Made by a program: the position numbers and the translations under genes. DNA of 64,000 bases. It comes from an uncultured Muribaculaceae bacterium (GTDB lineage Bacteria; Bacteroidota; Bacteroidia; Bacteroidales; Muribaculaceae). A model generated the notes under the pieces. That model had not been told where the DNA came from, did not search any database, and saw only the letters and a program-made list of their open reading frames with translations. The stretch spans positions 1-64,000 of the forward strand of contig CAJUPZ010000012.1 in NCBI GenBank assembly GCA_910588065.1, given 5' to 3'. Below, piece by piece: positions 44,971-54,583 of the stretch; positions within the stretch are counted from its first letter, which is position 1, and every line of letters begins with the position of its first letter.

Positions 44971-46520
44971 CCTTTGAAACGGGGGGTGTCCCTGAGCGCG
45001 CTTACCGAAATGGGACCCTGCTCGTCGGCCCAGTTGTGGTAGTTGGCATAGCCTTTGTCGAGCGATTTCTCCATGCAGTCGGCTGCCTTTTCAAGACTTC
45101 CTTTGTCAGCATAGTAGCAAGCGGCATAGTAGTTTATCAGGCCGTCGTTGTCGTCGTTGTTGGTTAGCAATGATGTGAACCATGAGTCGGCTTCATTATC
45201 TTTGCCGAGCTTGCGGAGGGCGAATCCTCTGAGCGATTTCACATCGGCGGGGTCGCTTTCTGTCTCCACCACTCTTTCATAAAGGCTTTTTGCAAGTTCG
45301 GGCTGGTTGAGCTTTGATTCGCACAGCCATGCGCGTTTGATTAGAATCTCCGGGTTTGTGGGTTCGCCAAGAAGTGCTTCGGCGAGTGTCACGGAAGCAT
45401 CATTGTACTTGCCGAGGGCAGTCTGAGCATCAGCTTTGGCCTGAAGTGCAGCAACGGATGCCGGGTCTTTCTCAACAGCCCGCTCGGCGTTTGAAAGTGC
45501 CTCGTTGTATTCGCCCAAAGCGTTGAGAATATGGGCTTTAAGGGCGTAGTACGGAGCATTGCGGTCTGTCGCGCTGATAGCGTAGTCGGCATTGGCGAGA
45601 GCTGTGTCATACTGGCCGAGGGCGTAGAAGCATTTGGCAAGAGATGAATTCAGACCTGCGTATGAATAGAGCTTGTCGTTGAGAATTTTGTCGTAGTCGG
45701 ATATTGCGGAGGTGAAATTGTTGTGAGCCTCGGCGATGGCAGCGCGGATGTAGTAGAACATGCCCACACGCGGAGCCTGACGGATGGCGCGTGACAGGCC
45801 GTTCATCACCGCGGGATAGTTTTCGTCCGCAAGGGCTACGAGTGATCCGAGAGCTCTGCTGTTTGCGGCATCATCGGTGGTGAGAGCGATGATGTAGTCG
45901 TCAACGGCACCTTCGGCGTTGCCCATCATCGTGCGTACAGAAGCTCGGCGTATGTATGAGTCGGCAGAAGAGGGAAACAGGTCTACCGCGCGGTCGGCAT
46001 AGTCGTTTGCGGTGCCGATATTGTTTTCTTTCACAGCCACTCTCGCAAGGCCGAACATAGCCTCCTGATTGCGCGGAAACATGCGCAGCAGGCGGGTGTA
46101 GTCGGCTTTTGCCTCGGAATATTTGCCGAGTTCAAACTCAATGTTTGCGCGCTGCTGGATGCAGGCCGGTGATTCGGGCACAATAGCGAGAGCCGAGTTG
46201 ATGTCATTGAACGCGTCGACATAGCGGTGCTGGCGCTCATTTATTGCGGCTCTCATGCGGTATGCGCCGAAGCGAATCTCCTTTGCATTCTCCGGGGCGT
46301 ATCTCAGGGCGCGGTTCATATCGTCGAGCGCCTTGAGGTAGTCATCCTGATTGTAGTATTCCGAGCCGCGGGCGTAAAGGGTTTCGTAGTCCGAGGGGTT
46401 CTCCTCAATCATTTTGTCATAGACTTTCATAACAGCCTGTGACATAGGAGAGATAGTCTGGGCCGGGGCAAATGACGCTGTTGCCAGAGCTAAAGCAAAT
46501 GTGATGTTTCTTAATTTCAT
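44934..46520 (-). CDS. Secreted tetratricopeptide-repeat protein
   Basis: 528 residues. Signal peptide MKLRNITFALALATASFA, then about twelve TPR-like helical pairs through the rest, for example SEYYNQDDYLKALDDMNRALRYAPEN and AKAHILNALGEYNEALSNAERAVEKDP. Likely a periplasmic scaffold; no enzymatic domain is seen. Its start is preceded by a perfect 18-bp palindrome at 46529-46546. It is the last gene of the run that begins with the DUF5106 gene and overlaps the GNAT gene tail-to-tail. Confidence 0.88.
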   Translation of the reverse strand: MKLRNITFALALATASFAPAQTISPMSQAVMKVYDKMIEENPSDYETLYARGSEYYNQDDYLKALDDMNRALRYAPENAKEIRFGAYRMRAAINERQHRYVDAFNDINSALAIVPESPACIQQRANIEFELGKYSEAKADYTRLLRMFPRNQEAMFGLARVAVKENNIGTANDYADRAVDLFPSSADSYIRRASVRTMMGNAEGAVDDYIIALTTDDAANSRALGSLVALADENYPAVMNGLSRAIRQAPRVGMFYYIRAAIAEAHNNFTSAISDYDKILNDKLYSYAGLNSSLAKCFYALGQYDTALANADYAISATDRNAPYYALKAHILNALGEYNEALSNAERAVEKDPASVAALQAKADAQTALGKYNDASVTLAEALLGEPTNPEILIKRAWLCESKLNQPELAKSLYERVVETESDPADVKSLRGFALRKLGKDNEADSWFTSLLTNNDDNDGLINYYAACYYADKGSLEKAADCMEKSLDKGYANYHNWADEQGPISVSALRDTPRFKGYMSRFAPIFNR

Positions 46521-46528
46521 GAAAAGGG

Positions 46529-46546
46529 CTTATTATATATAATAAG
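46529..46546. promoter_or_regulatory. Perfect 18-bp AT palindrome before the TPR gene
   Basis: CTTATTATATATAATAAG is its own reverse complement. It lies 9-26 bp upstream of the TPR start codon. Closely similar sequences lie before folD (about 41148-41164) and DUF4923 (about 56544-56558). It could be an operator or a weak hairpin. Eight G residues follow at 46563-46570, just outside the rsmE stop. Confidence 0.4.
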
Positions 46547-46570
46547 GTGTAAAATCTTGATTGGGGGGGG

Positions 46571-47281
46571 TTATTCGGCTGCCATGTCGAGGATGTGGAA
46601 AGTAGAGCAGGCAAAGAGTGCTGCCGTTTCGGTTCTAAGCCTGTTGTTGCCGAGGCTAACAGGGGTGAATCCCCGGTCATTTATGGCCAATTTTATCTCC
46701 TCCGGAGAGAAGTCGCCTTCCGGGCCTATGAACACTGTGGCCGATGTCGCCGGCCTGTATTCTTTAGCGAGGAGCAGCCTTGGCAGCGAGCGGTCGCAGT
46801 AGGCTATGAATTTTTGGTCTGCGGCCATGTCTGCAGCTACCTTGAACGGGGTCATCGGCAGTATTTCCGGTACAACGGCCTTGAGCGATTGCTTCATTGC
46901 CGCCACAGCGATTTTGTTGAGGCGGTCTACTTTTATGTCCTTGCGCTCGGAGCGGTCGCACAGCAGCGGAATGATTCTGTTTACGCCGATTTCGGTCAGT
47001 TTCTCAACCATCCACTCCATGCGGTCAATATGCTTTGTGGGTGCGACGGCGACGGTTATGAAATGGTTCCATGACAAAGGTGCCGGAGCGCACTGCCTCA
47101 CCTCCACAAGAGTGTGCTTGGAGTGGGGGTCGACAATGGCGCAGGTATATCGGTTGCCTTTGCCGTCAATCACTTCTATTTCATCGCCGGCTTTCATCCG
47201 GAGCACCCGACAGCAATGTTGCGAGTCGCTTTCGGGCAGTACGGGATTTGTGGCAATATCCGGGGCGTAGAACTGTATCAT
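46571..47281 (-). CDS. rsmE: 16S rRNA m3U1498 methyltransferase
   Basis: 236 residues. N-terminal PUA-like part (SDSQHCCRVLRMKAGDEIEVIDGKG) and a SPOUT methyltransferase with VEKLTEIGVNRIIPLLCDRSERK, FIGPEGDFSPEEI and SLGNNRLRTETAA, the trefoil-knot SAM site. It methylates the 30S decoding region. The MFS gene stop is 4 bp upstream. Confidence 0.95.
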   Translation of the reverse strand: MIQFYAPDIATNPVLPESDSQHCCRVLRMKAGDEIEVIDGKGNRYTCAIVDPHSKHTLVEVRQCAPAPLSWNHFITVAVAPTKHIDRMEWMVEKLTEIGVNRIIPLLCDRSERKDIKVDRLNKIAVAAMKQSLKAVVPEILPMTPFKVAADMAADQKFIAYCDRSLPRLLLAKEYRPATSATVFIGPEGDFSPEEIKLAINDRGFTPVSLGNNRLRTETAALFACSTFHILDMAAE

Positions 47282-47284
47282 AGC

Positions 47285-48658
47285 TTATTCTATTTCAAGG
47301 GCTGTGTTTTCGGCGGCGGATATCTCCTTGGCTGTCGGAGGCACATGGCGGTATTTGAAAGCTATGGCAAAGAGCACGCATACAACCAGCGAGTAGCCGG
47401 CGAATATGAACCAGGGTGTCTGCCAGTCGCCGAGCATGTATGAGTTGCCGTCTACTGTCTGCCATGAGCAGTAGGTGTTTACAATCTCGCCGGCAACGAG
47501 GGTGCCCACCGATGCTCCGACACCGTTTGTCATGAGCATGAACAGGCCCTGGGCCGATGATTTGATGGAGTCGTCTGTCTCCTGCTCCACAAACAGGGCA
47601 CCCGACACATTGAAGAAGTCGAACGCCACACCGTAGACAATCATTGACAGGATGAACAGCCACAGGCCGCTGCCGGGGTTACCGAGACCGAAGAAGCCGA
47701 ACCTCAGCACCCATGCAGCCATTGCAATGAGCATCACCTTCTTGATGCCGAAGCGTTTAAGGAAGAATGGAATGAACAGTATGCACACCGCTTCTGAAAT
47801 CTGGGAGAGAGAGGTGAGGAGTGTGGAGTTGTTGGCTCCGAAGGTGGAGGCATACTCTGCAACTCCCTTGAAGCTTGATATGAATGTTGTTGCAAATCCG
47901 TTGGTAATCTGCAGTGCCACGCCGAGCAGCATCGAGAATATAAAGAACACAGCCATGCGTCTGTCGGAGAAGAGCCTGAATGCGTCAAGACCGAGGTTTT
48001 CGGCGAGCGATTTTTTCTGCCCGGCCGATGCGCAGGAGCATTTCGGGAGAGTGAAGCTGTATATGCCCAGGATGAGGCCGAGAGCGGCGCAGGTGAAGAG
48101 CTGCATGTCGGTGTACTGGAACCGGAATGCGGCATTGGGGTTTGACTCGCTGAGGGTGAGGCCAAAAGAGCCGTCATGGTAATAGGCGGAGTTTACAAAC
48201 CACATGGCTGCGATGAACCCCACTGTGCCGAGAACACGTATCGGAGGAAAGGCTTCCACCGGATTTTTGCCGTGGCTGTGCAGCAGCTTGAATGCAGTGG
48301 AGTTTGCAAGAGCGATTGTGGGCATGTAGAAAGCCACGCTCAGGGTGTACAAGGTGAAGAAAGGCGCGAAGTCGGGCTGTGGATGAGTGTGGCCGTAATA
48401 CCATGTGGCGCCCATGAATGCTGCCGCGAGCAGGTGGCATATTCCAAGTATTTTCTGTGCCTGGATCCATTTGTCGGCTATGATGCCTATAATCGCCGGC
48501 ATGAAAATGGACACCAGTCCCTGCACGCTGTAGAAATAGGCGATGTCACTTCCCAGTCCGGCGGGGCCGAGGTATTGGCCGAGACACACAAGATAGCTGC
48601 CCCAGACGGCAAACTGCAGGAAGTTGATAACGGTAAGACGGAATACTATATTTGACAT
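47285..48658 (-). CDS. Nucleoside:H+ symporter, MFS (NupG-like)
   Basis: 457 residues with about twelve membrane segments. The opening RLTVINFLQFAVWGSYLVCLGQYL and GIIADKWIQAQKILGICHLLAAAFM are typical of the NHS family (NupG/XapB), which imports purine and pyrimidine nucleosides with protons. The C-terminus is cytosolic. It lies between the bifunctional nuclease gene and rsmE. Nucleoside specificity is not visible. Confidence 0.9.
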   Translation of the reverse strand: MSNIVFRLTVINFLQFAVWGSYLVCLGQYLGPAGLGSDIAYFYSVQGLVSIFMPAIIGIIADKWIQAQKILGICHLLAAAFMGATWYYGHTHPQPDFAPFFTLYTLSVAFYMPTIALANSTAFKLLHSHGKNPVEAFPPIRVLGTVGFIAAMWFVNSAYYHDGSFGLTLSESNPNAAFRFQYTDMQLFTCAALGLILGIYSFTLPKCSCASAGQKKSLAENLGLDAFRLFSDRRMAVFFIFSMLLGVALQITNGFATTFISSFKGVAEYASTFGANNSTLLTSLSQISEAVCILFIPFFLKRFGIKKVMLIAMAAWVLRFGFFGLGNPGSGLWLFILSMIVYGVAFDFFNVSGALFVEQETDDSIKSSAQGLFMLMTNGVGASVGTLVAGEIVNTYCSWQTVDGNSYMLGDWQTPWFIFAGYSLVVCVLFAIAFKYRHVPPTAKEISAAENTALEIE

Positions 48659-48691
48659 AGCGTTATGTTGTGACGTTTTTTTTCAGTAAGG

Positions 48692-49294
48692 CTATTGTTT
48701 GTTGCGTTTCTTCTTTATGAGCTCATTGATTTTCGCCGCTTCCTCATATTGCTCGTTCCTGATATATTTTTCGAGGGTGCGTTCAAGCTCCTCGAGGGCA
48801 TAGTTCTCAAGCTTTGGTTCACGGACGATATCATCGGCGGTATCTGAGCTTTCTGTGTTGTCTGAGTCCTCTCCGGTCTGCATCTCGAGGATAAATCCGG
48901 TTTCATCCACAATTTCCTGCGTTGTGAATATCGGCGAGCCGGTGCGCATTGCTATCGCTATTGCATCAGAGGTGCGTGAGTCGATTTTAACCGTTCTCTC
49001 TCCGTCGGAGAAGGTGAGCTCGGAGGAGAAAATGCCATCTTCGAATTTGTATATGAACACCTCAATGAGTTTTACGCCGTAGGCATGGGCGAAACTTACA
49101 AACAGGTCGTGGGTCATTGGCCGGGGAGGGGTGATGCTTTCCATCCTCAGGGCTATGGACTGGGCTTCTGCGGCGCCGATGACTACCGGTATGCGGTACG
49201 GTCCGTCAACCTGCGCGAGAATCAGAGCGTATGCTCCGGTCTGGATCTGGCTGTATGAAATGCCGAGTACTTTAAGCCTCACTTTGTCTGTCAT
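48692..49294 (-). CDS. Bifunctional nuclease (DUF151) domain protein with UVR motif
   Basis: 200 residues. A BFN domain (about 1-135: SYSQIQTGAYALILAQVDGPYRIPVVIGAAEAQSIALRM and DSRTSDAIAIAMRTGSPIF) is followed by a UvrB/UvrC-type helical motif (LERTLEKYIRNEQYEEAAKINELIKKK). DUF151 proteins were reported with DNase/RNase activity in plants. The bacterial role is less certain; a link to stress or metal handling is a guess. It follows mnmA by 12 bp. Confidence 0.88.
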   Translation of the reverse strand: MTDKVRLKVLGISYSQIQTGAYALILAQVDGPYRIPVVIGAAEAQSIALRMESITPPRPMTHDLFVSFAHAYGVKLIEVFIYKFEDGIFSSELTFSDGERTVKIDSRTSDAIAIAMRTGSPIFTTQEIVDETGFILEMQTGEDSDNTESSDTADDIVREPKLENYALEELERTLEKYIRNEQYEEAAKINELIKKKRNKQ

Positions 49295-49306
49295 TACGGT
49301 ATGGTT

Positions 49307-50401
49307 TTAGGGTGCGGTAATAGAGGTGATGTCGCGTCCGGTAATCACTCCCGAGCCGAAGCATATTCTGCTGTCGGCATCGTAGATGACACCATATTGT
49401 CCCGGAGCTATGCCCTGCACCCGGGTGTCGCTTTCAATCAGGTATTCGCCTTGGTCGAGGCGTGTGAGGGTGCCTTTGAGAAATTCCGGTGAATGCCGGT
49501 TCTTGAATGTTATTCTCACACCGGAGCAGTCGTCGGGCCAGGGGTCTTTTGTAATCCAGTGCATCTGGTCAAGGTGGAGTGTGTTGCCATACTGCTTTTC
49601 GGTGTCATAGCCCCTTGACACATACACAACATTGTCAGCTGTATTCTTCTTCACCACATACCAGGGGCCGCCGCTGAGTCCGAGCCCCTTGCGCTGGCCT
49701 ATGGTGTGAAACCAGAATCCGTTGTGCTCGCCTATTTTTCTGCCGGTTTCAATCTCCACAATAGCGCCTTTCTTTTCTCCGAGGTGGCGGCGCAGGAAGT
49801 CGTTGTAGTTTATTTTGCCGAGAAAGCATATTCCCTGGCTGTCCTTGCGGAATGCGTTAGGCAGTTTGAGCGAGGATGCGATTTTTCTCACCTCGCTCTT
49901 GGGGATGTCGCCGATTGGAAACATCAAGTGGCTCAGCTGGGGATATGTGATGCGGGCAAGGAAGTCGGTCTGATCTTTGACGGGGTCAGGAGCGGTTGCA
50001 AGGTATATCAGTCCGTCCTTCTCCAGAGTGGAGGCATAGTGGCCGGTTGCCGTGCGGTTGAACTCATGTCCCCAGCGCTCCTCAAAGAAGCCGAATTTTA
50101 TCATCCTGTTGCACATTATGTCGGGGTTGGGGGTTAGTCCGTCCCTGACGGCGCGTATGGCATATTCCATCACATTATCCCAATACTCCTGATGAAGCGA
50201 CACAATGTCGAGCGGCAGCCTGTAGCGGGCGGCGATGGCACGACACATCTCTATATCCTCCTCCGCATAGCAGTCGCCACCCTGACTCACATCAAGGCCG
50301 ATGCGTATGTAAAACAGATGCAGGGTGTGGCCCTGCTCAACGAGCCGGTGAACAGCAACAGCGCTGTCAACGCCTCCGGAAATCAACACAGCTATATTCA
50401 T
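49307..50401 (-). CDS. mnmA: tRNA 2-thiouridylase
   Basis: 364 residues. PP-loop ISGGVDSAVA at the start, catalytic Cys in NPDIMCNRMIKFG, the second Cys in SQGICFLGKINY and the conserved HTIGQRKGLGLSGGPWYV. It thiolates U34 of Lys, Glu and Gln tRNAs with ATP and a persulfide donor. Length and start fit the family. DoxX and a thioredoxin-like DUF5106 protein lie directly upstream in the same run. Confidence 0.95.
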   Translation of the reverse strand: MNIAVLISGGVDSAVAVHRLVEQGHTLHLFYIRIGLDVSQGGDCYAEEDIEMCRAIAARYRLPLDIVSLHQEYWDNVMEYAIRAVRDGLTPNPDIMCNRMIKFGFFEERWGHEFNRTATGHYASTLEKDGLIYLATAPDPVKDQTDFLARITYPQLSHLMFPIGDIPKSEVRKIASSLKLPNAFRKDSQGICFLGKINYNDFLRRHLGEKKGAIVEIETGRKIGEHNGFWFHTIGQRKGLGLSGGPWYVVKKNTADNVVYVSRGYDTEKQYGNTLHLDQMHWITKDPWPDDCSGVRITFKNRHSPEFLKGTLTRLDQGEYLIESDTRVQGIAPGQYGVIYDADSRICFGSGVITGRDITSITAP

Positions 50402-50419
50402 TACCGGCCGATGTTGGGG

Positions 50420-50929
50420 TTAAACCTCCTCAAGCTCATCGCTTTCGTTCTTGCCGTTGCGGCTGAGCAGGAAAAGTGATATGAAATAGTCAAGAGATAT
50501 TTTGCCCGGACCCGCGAGGAGAATGTACAGGTAAATGCCTATGAACATAATGGGCAGGTAGCCCGGCTGCACTGAGTCAAGTCCATAGACCGATATCTGG
50601 GGCACAAGGTCGTGGAGAATATGGTATTCGGCCGCAACCATTGACACGATAGGGGGTATAACCGATATGCGGGTCAGAAATCCCACCATTATAAATAAGG
50701 AGCACACAATCTCCACCACAATCATGAGTATGAGGCATGTATGGGAGCTCAAGCCGAGGATTGTCGGAAAGCTGTCGGCCATTATCTCGTAGTTGACCAG
50801 ATGGCGGATGCCGAACTGCATGAACATCACTCCCACGAAGAGCCGGATGAACAGCCTTGCCATGTTGGAGTATGTGTAGCCTGTGCACTTGACAAATGTG
50901 GCGGCAATTATTTCGCTGAACTTGGACAT
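50420..50929 (-). CDS. DoxX-family membrane protein
   Basis: 169 residues with four membrane helices (LFIRLFVGVMFMQFGIRHLV, TCLILMIVVEIVCSLFIMVGFL, VIPPIVSMVAAEYHIL, YLPIMFIGIYLYILLAGPG). The FGIRHLVNY and GPGKISLDYF features fit DoxX. Family members have been linked to thiosulfate oxidation and oxidative-stress complexes in other phyla. Its exact job is unknown. It starts 4 bp from the DUF5106 stop. Confidence 0.85.
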   Translation of the reverse strand: MSKFSEIIAATFVKCTGYTYSNMARLFIRLFVGVMFMQFGIRHLVNYEIMADSFPTILGLSSHTCLILMIVVEIVCSLFIMVGFLTRISVIPPIVSMVAAEYHILHDLVPQISVYGLDSVQPGYLPIMFIGIYLYILLAGPGKISLDYFISLFLLSRNGKNESDELEEV

Positions 50930-50932
50930 GGC

Positions 50933-51814
50933 TTACAGATTGGATATGATGGAGATAATGCTGTCGATATTGACGTTTTTGAGTAGAATATTGCCGTTCT
51001 GGTCAATAATGTAAAATGAGGGGGTATAGCGGATGTCGAATATATCGTCAATGCCAGGAGCCGCGCCTACTGTCCAGGATTCGGGGAGCGACTTGGCATA
51101 TTCATTCCAGTTGTCATCCGGCTCAGTGCTTGATATGGCCACAACCTTCATCACTCCGCTGTTGATAAATGATGTTGCCTTGGCATCGGCATCGAGGCGC
51201 AGCTTGGCGAGGTTGCCCCCCTCGGTGTCGGGGTTGTTGAAGAAGATGAGGGTTACCTGGGTGGAGTCAGGGGTGTATACGCTTTTGTTGCCGTTGCGGT
51301 CGGTGTACTGTATGTCCGGTACCCTTGCGCCTGTTTGTGAGGCGGTGAGCACATTTGCCTGATGGATGAAGTGCTGCTTGTCCTTGGAGGATATGCGCCG
51401 GTTGTTGACAACCGCTCTTGCAAATGGCAGAAACAGCTCGTCGCTATACATCCGCGAGGTGTCGGAGTGGATGAACTCCTCGGCTTTCTGGGCAAAAAAC
51501 AGCTGGTCGGACGGTTGTTTGTCAAGCTCTTTCAGCAGCAGCGCCACCGAGCGGTGGGCTGTCCGCGCTGAGGCGTGGGGCATAAGGTCAAAGTAGTCGT
51601 GTAGCGCACCTGCCATTTTGGCACGTGACGAAAACCCTTTCTTAAGGTCGCATAGATCCCAGAAATGGGTGATGTAGAAATCGGCTTTGCCCTGCAGGGT
51701 GGAGATGGAATCCGGCACCATGGGGTAAGGGAAATAGGTCTTTGTGTCGGCCTTCGCCGGGCCGGCGCAGAGTATTGCAATCGCGGTGATGGCGATAAAG
51801 AAAAGACGTTTCAT
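50933..51814 (-). CDS. DUF5106/thioredoxin-like secreted protein
   Basis: 293 residues, signal peptide MKRLFFIAITAIAILCAGPAKA, helical DUF5106 domain (about 30-160) and a C-terminal thioredoxin-like domain (about 165-293) ending with FDIRYTPSFYIIDQNGNILLKNVNID, including the cis-Pro. At the place of CXXC it has FNNPDTEGG, so the redox site is lost and disulfide exchange by this motif is unlikely. This is the first gene of the DoxX-mnmA run. A minus-strand -7 element TACCTTTG lies at 51859 down to 51852. Confidence 0.82.
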   Translation of the reverse strand: MKRLFFIAITAIAILCAGPAKADTKTYFPYPMVPDSISTLQGKADFYITHFWDLCDLKKGFSSRAKMAGALHDYFDLMPHASARTAHRSVALLLKELDKQPSDQLFFAQKAEEFIHSDTSRMYSDELFLPFARAVVNNRRISSKDKQHFIHQANVLTASQTGARVPDIQYTDRNGNKSVYTPDSTQVTLIFFNNPDTEGGNLAKLRLDADAKATSFINSGVMKVVAISSTEPDDNWNEYAKSLPESWTVGAAPGIDDIFDIRYTPSFYIIDQNGNILLKNVNIDSIISIISNL

Positions 51815-51892
51815 GTCTGTCAGATTGATGTTGGCATATAATTTGCAATCACAAAGGTAGCTATTTATGCTTTAATATTAAAATGAAAAAAT

Positions 51893-51930
51893 ACATGGAG
51901 GCCTGCGCAAACCTTATCGGGGCTCCATGT
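51893..51930. promoter_or_regulatory. Inverted repeat in the clpB upstream region
   Basis: ACATGGAG (51893-51900) pairs with CTCCATGT (51923-51930), with further weaker GCC/GGG pairing inside. It lies 35-72 bp before the clpB ATG. It is not the CIRCE sequence. No T run follows, so it is more likely a 5'-leader hairpin or operator than a terminator. Confidence 0.45.
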
Positions 51931-51964
51931 GTTAGAATTTAAAAATAAGTTTATTCACGTTACT

Positions 51965-54556
51965 ATGAATTTCAATAACTTCACAATCAAGTCGCAGGAG
52001 GCTATACAGAAAGCTGTTGAACTGACACGCAACAGCGGTAGCCAGGCCATAGAGCCGGTTCATCTGCTTAAAGCCATTCTGTCTGAGGGAGAGTCTCTTG
52101 TAAAATTTATTTTCGCGAAAACCGGTGCCGGTCTTCCGATGGTGGAGGCTGCTGTTGACAAGGAGATTGCAGCACAGCCGAAAGTGTCTGGCGGCGAGCC
52201 TTATCTGAGCCGCACATCCAACGATGTTCTGCAGAAGGCTATCGACATTGCCAAGAAGCAGGGCGACGAGTATGTGACCCTCGAGGCAATGCTGCTCGCT
52301 TTGTTTGACATCAACTCGCCCGCCTCGGCTATCCTGAAGGATGCCGGCCTCAGCGAAAAAGAGCTCCGCAGTGCCATTGATGAGCTCCGCAAGGGCAAGA
52401 AGGCTACAGACCAGAGCGCGGAGGAAACATACAATGCCCTGAGCAAGTATGCTATAAACCTCAATGAGCGTGCCCGTTCCGGCAAGCTCGACCCCGTTAT
52501 CGGACGCGATGATGAGATTCGCCGTGTGCTCCAGATTCTAAGCCGGCGCACCAAGAACAATCCTATGCTCATAGGCGAGCCGGGCACAGGCAAGACTGCC
52601 ATAGCCGAGGGGCTTGCCCAGCGCATTGTCCGCGGCGATGTGCCTGAGAATCTGCGCTCCAAACAGATTTTCTCTCTTGACATGGGAGCCCTTGTGGCAG
52701 GCGCCAAGTACAAGGGCGAGTTTGAGGAGCGTCTGAAAGCTATTGTTAATGAGGTAACTCAGAGCGATGGCGAGATAATACTGTTCATTGACGAAATCCA
52801 CACTCTTGTCGGCGCAGGCAAGGGCGAGGGGGCGATGGATGCCGCGAATATCCTCAAGCCGGCCCTTGCCCGCGGTGAGCTCAGAAGCATAGGTGCCACA
52901 ACGCTCGACGAGTATCAGAAATATTTTGAGAAAGACAAGGCTCTCGAACGCCGTTTCCAGAAGGTGATGGTGAACGAGCCTGACGAAATGAGCGCCATAG
53001 CCATACTCCGTGGACTGAAGGAGCGCTATGAGAACCACCACAAGGTGCGCATCCGCGACGAAGCGATTATCGCGGCAGTGCAGCTGTCTGAAAGATATAT
53101 CACCGACCGTTTCCTCCCGGACAAGGCCATTGACCTTGTTGATGAGGCCGCTTCCAAGCTGAGGCTGGAGATTGACTCTGTGCCGCAGGCTCTCGACGAG
53201 ATTTCACGCAAAATCGCACAGAAGGAGATTGAGCGCGAGGCCATCAAGCGCGAGGGCGACAAAGAGAAGGTGAAGGAAATTGAGAAAGACCTCGCCTCGA
53301 TGCGTGAGGAGGAGAAGGAATTCACCGCCAAGTGGAAGGCCGAGAAAGACCTTATCAACAAGATTCAGCAGAACAAAATTGACATTGAGCAGCTCAACTT
53401 CGAGGCCGACCGCGCCGAGCGCGAGGGCGACTATGCAAAGGTGGCTGAAATCAGATACTCGCGTATACAGGAAAAGGAGCGCGAAAACTCCGAAATCCAG
53501 ACTCAGCTCAATATGATGCAGGGCGAGAAGGCTCTCATCAAGGAGGAGGTCGATGCCGAGGATATAGCCGATGTGGTATCGCGCTGGACCGGAATCCCTG
53601 TCAACAAGATGGTGCAGAGCGAAAAAGAGAAGCTACTCCACCTCGAGGAAGAGCTCCACAACAGGGTTGTGGGACAGGAGGAGGCTATCAGAGCTATCGC
53701 CGATGCCGTTCGCCGCAGCCGTGCCGGCCTCAATGACCCCCGCAGACCTATAGGCTCGTTCATTTTCCTCGGCACAACCGGTGTCGGTAAGACAGAGCTT
53801 GCAAAGGCGCTCGCCGAATACCTCTTTGACGATGAAAACATGATGACCCGTATCGACATGAGCGAATATCAGGAGAAGCACACCGTCAGCCGTCTTGTCG
53901 GAGCGCCTCCCGGATATGTAGGCTACGATGAGGGTGGTCAGCTCACTGAGGCTGTGCGCCGCAAGCCATACTCAGTGGTGCTTTTCGATGAAATCGAGAA
54001 GGCTCATCCCGATGTGTTCAACATCCTCCTTCAGGTGCTTGACGATGGACGCCTTACCGACAACAAGGGTCGTCTGGTGAACTTCAAGAACACCATAATC
54101 ATCATGACCAGCAACATGGGCTCGAATGTTATCCGCGACAATTTCGCCAAGATGACCCCCGAAAACCGCGACGAGACAATCGAAACCACTAAGGCCGAGG
54201 TGATTGAGATGCTTAAGAAGACAATACGCCCCGAGTTCCTGAACCGTATCGACGAGACAATCATGTTCACGCCGCTCAATGAGGCCGAGATTGAGGAGAT
54301 TGTTGGATTGCAGATCAGAAGCATCCGCAATATGCTCGCCAAGAACGGTGTGCAGCTTGAGGTTACTCCCGCGGCTCTGAAATATCTTGCCGAGGAGGGC
54401 TATGATCCGGAGTTTGGCGCGCGTCCTGTCAAGAGGGCTATACACCGTCTTGTACTCAACCAGCTGTCCAAGGATATCCTCGCCCAGAAGGTTGACAAAG
54501 ACCGCCCGATTGTCATTGATGCTGACGGCGACAATGGCCTCGTGTTCAAAAATTGA
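51965..54556 (+). CDS. clpB: Chaperone disaggregase ClpB
   Basis: 863-residue hexameric AAA+ protein that pulls proteins from aggregates with DnaK. In order: N domain (MNFNNFTIKSQEAIQKAVEL), AAA-1 with GEPGTGKTA (about residue 205), coiled-coil M domain (about 400-525), AAA-2 with GTTGVGKTELAKAL (about 605) and the conserved end GARPVKRAIHRLVLNQL. Walker B sites read FIDEIH and LFDEIEKAH. ATG 51965 matches the family start. Heat control is expected but no known heat-shock operator is seen. Confidence 0.97.
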   Translation: MNFNNFTIKSQEAIQKAVELTRNSGSQAIEPVHLLKAILSEGESLVKFIFAKTGAGLPMVEAAVDKEIAAQPKVSGGEPYLSRTSNDVLQKAIDIAKKQGDEYVTLEAMLLALFDINSPASAILKDAGLSEKELRSAIDELRKGKKATDQSAEETYNALSKYAINLNERARSGKLDPVIGRDDEIRRVLQILSRRTKNNPMLIGEPGTGKTAIAEGLAQRIVRGDVPENLRSKQIFSLDMGALVAGAKYKGEFEERLKAIVNEVTQSDGEIILFIDEIHTLVGAGKGEGAMDAANILKPALARGELRSIGATTLDEYQKYFEKDKALERRFQKVMVNEPDEMSAIAILRGLKERYENHHKVRIRDEAIIAAVQLSERYITDRFLPDKAIDLVDEAASKLRLEIDSVPQALDEISRKIAQKEIEREAIKREGDKEKVKEIEKDLASMREEEKEFTAKWKAEKDLINKIQQNKIDIEQLNFEADRAEREGDYAKVAEIRYSRIQEKERENSEIQTQLNMMQGEKALIKEEVDAEDIADVVSRWTGIPVNKMVQSEKEKLLHLEEELHNRVVGQEEAIRAIADAVRRSRAGLNDPRRPIGSFIFLGTTGVGKTELAKALAEYLFDDENMMTRIDMSEYQEKHTVSRLVGAPPGYVGYDEGGQLTEAVRRKPYSVVLFDEIEKAHPDVFNILLQVLDDGRLTDNKGRLVNFKNTIIIMTSNMGSNVIRDNFAKMTPENRDETIETTKAEVIEMLKKTIRPEFLNRIDETIMFTPLNEAEIEEIVGLQIRSIRNMLAKNGVQLEVTPAALKYLAEEGYDPEFGARPVKRAIHRLVLNQLSKDILAQKVDKDRPIVIDADGDNGLVFKN

Positions 54557-54583
54557 TTGTAAATACCAATATCTTAGACTATT

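Noticed and set aside
51893..51930. CIRCE heat-shock operator before clpB
   Set aside because: An inverted repeat is present, but its arms do not match the CIRCE sequence.
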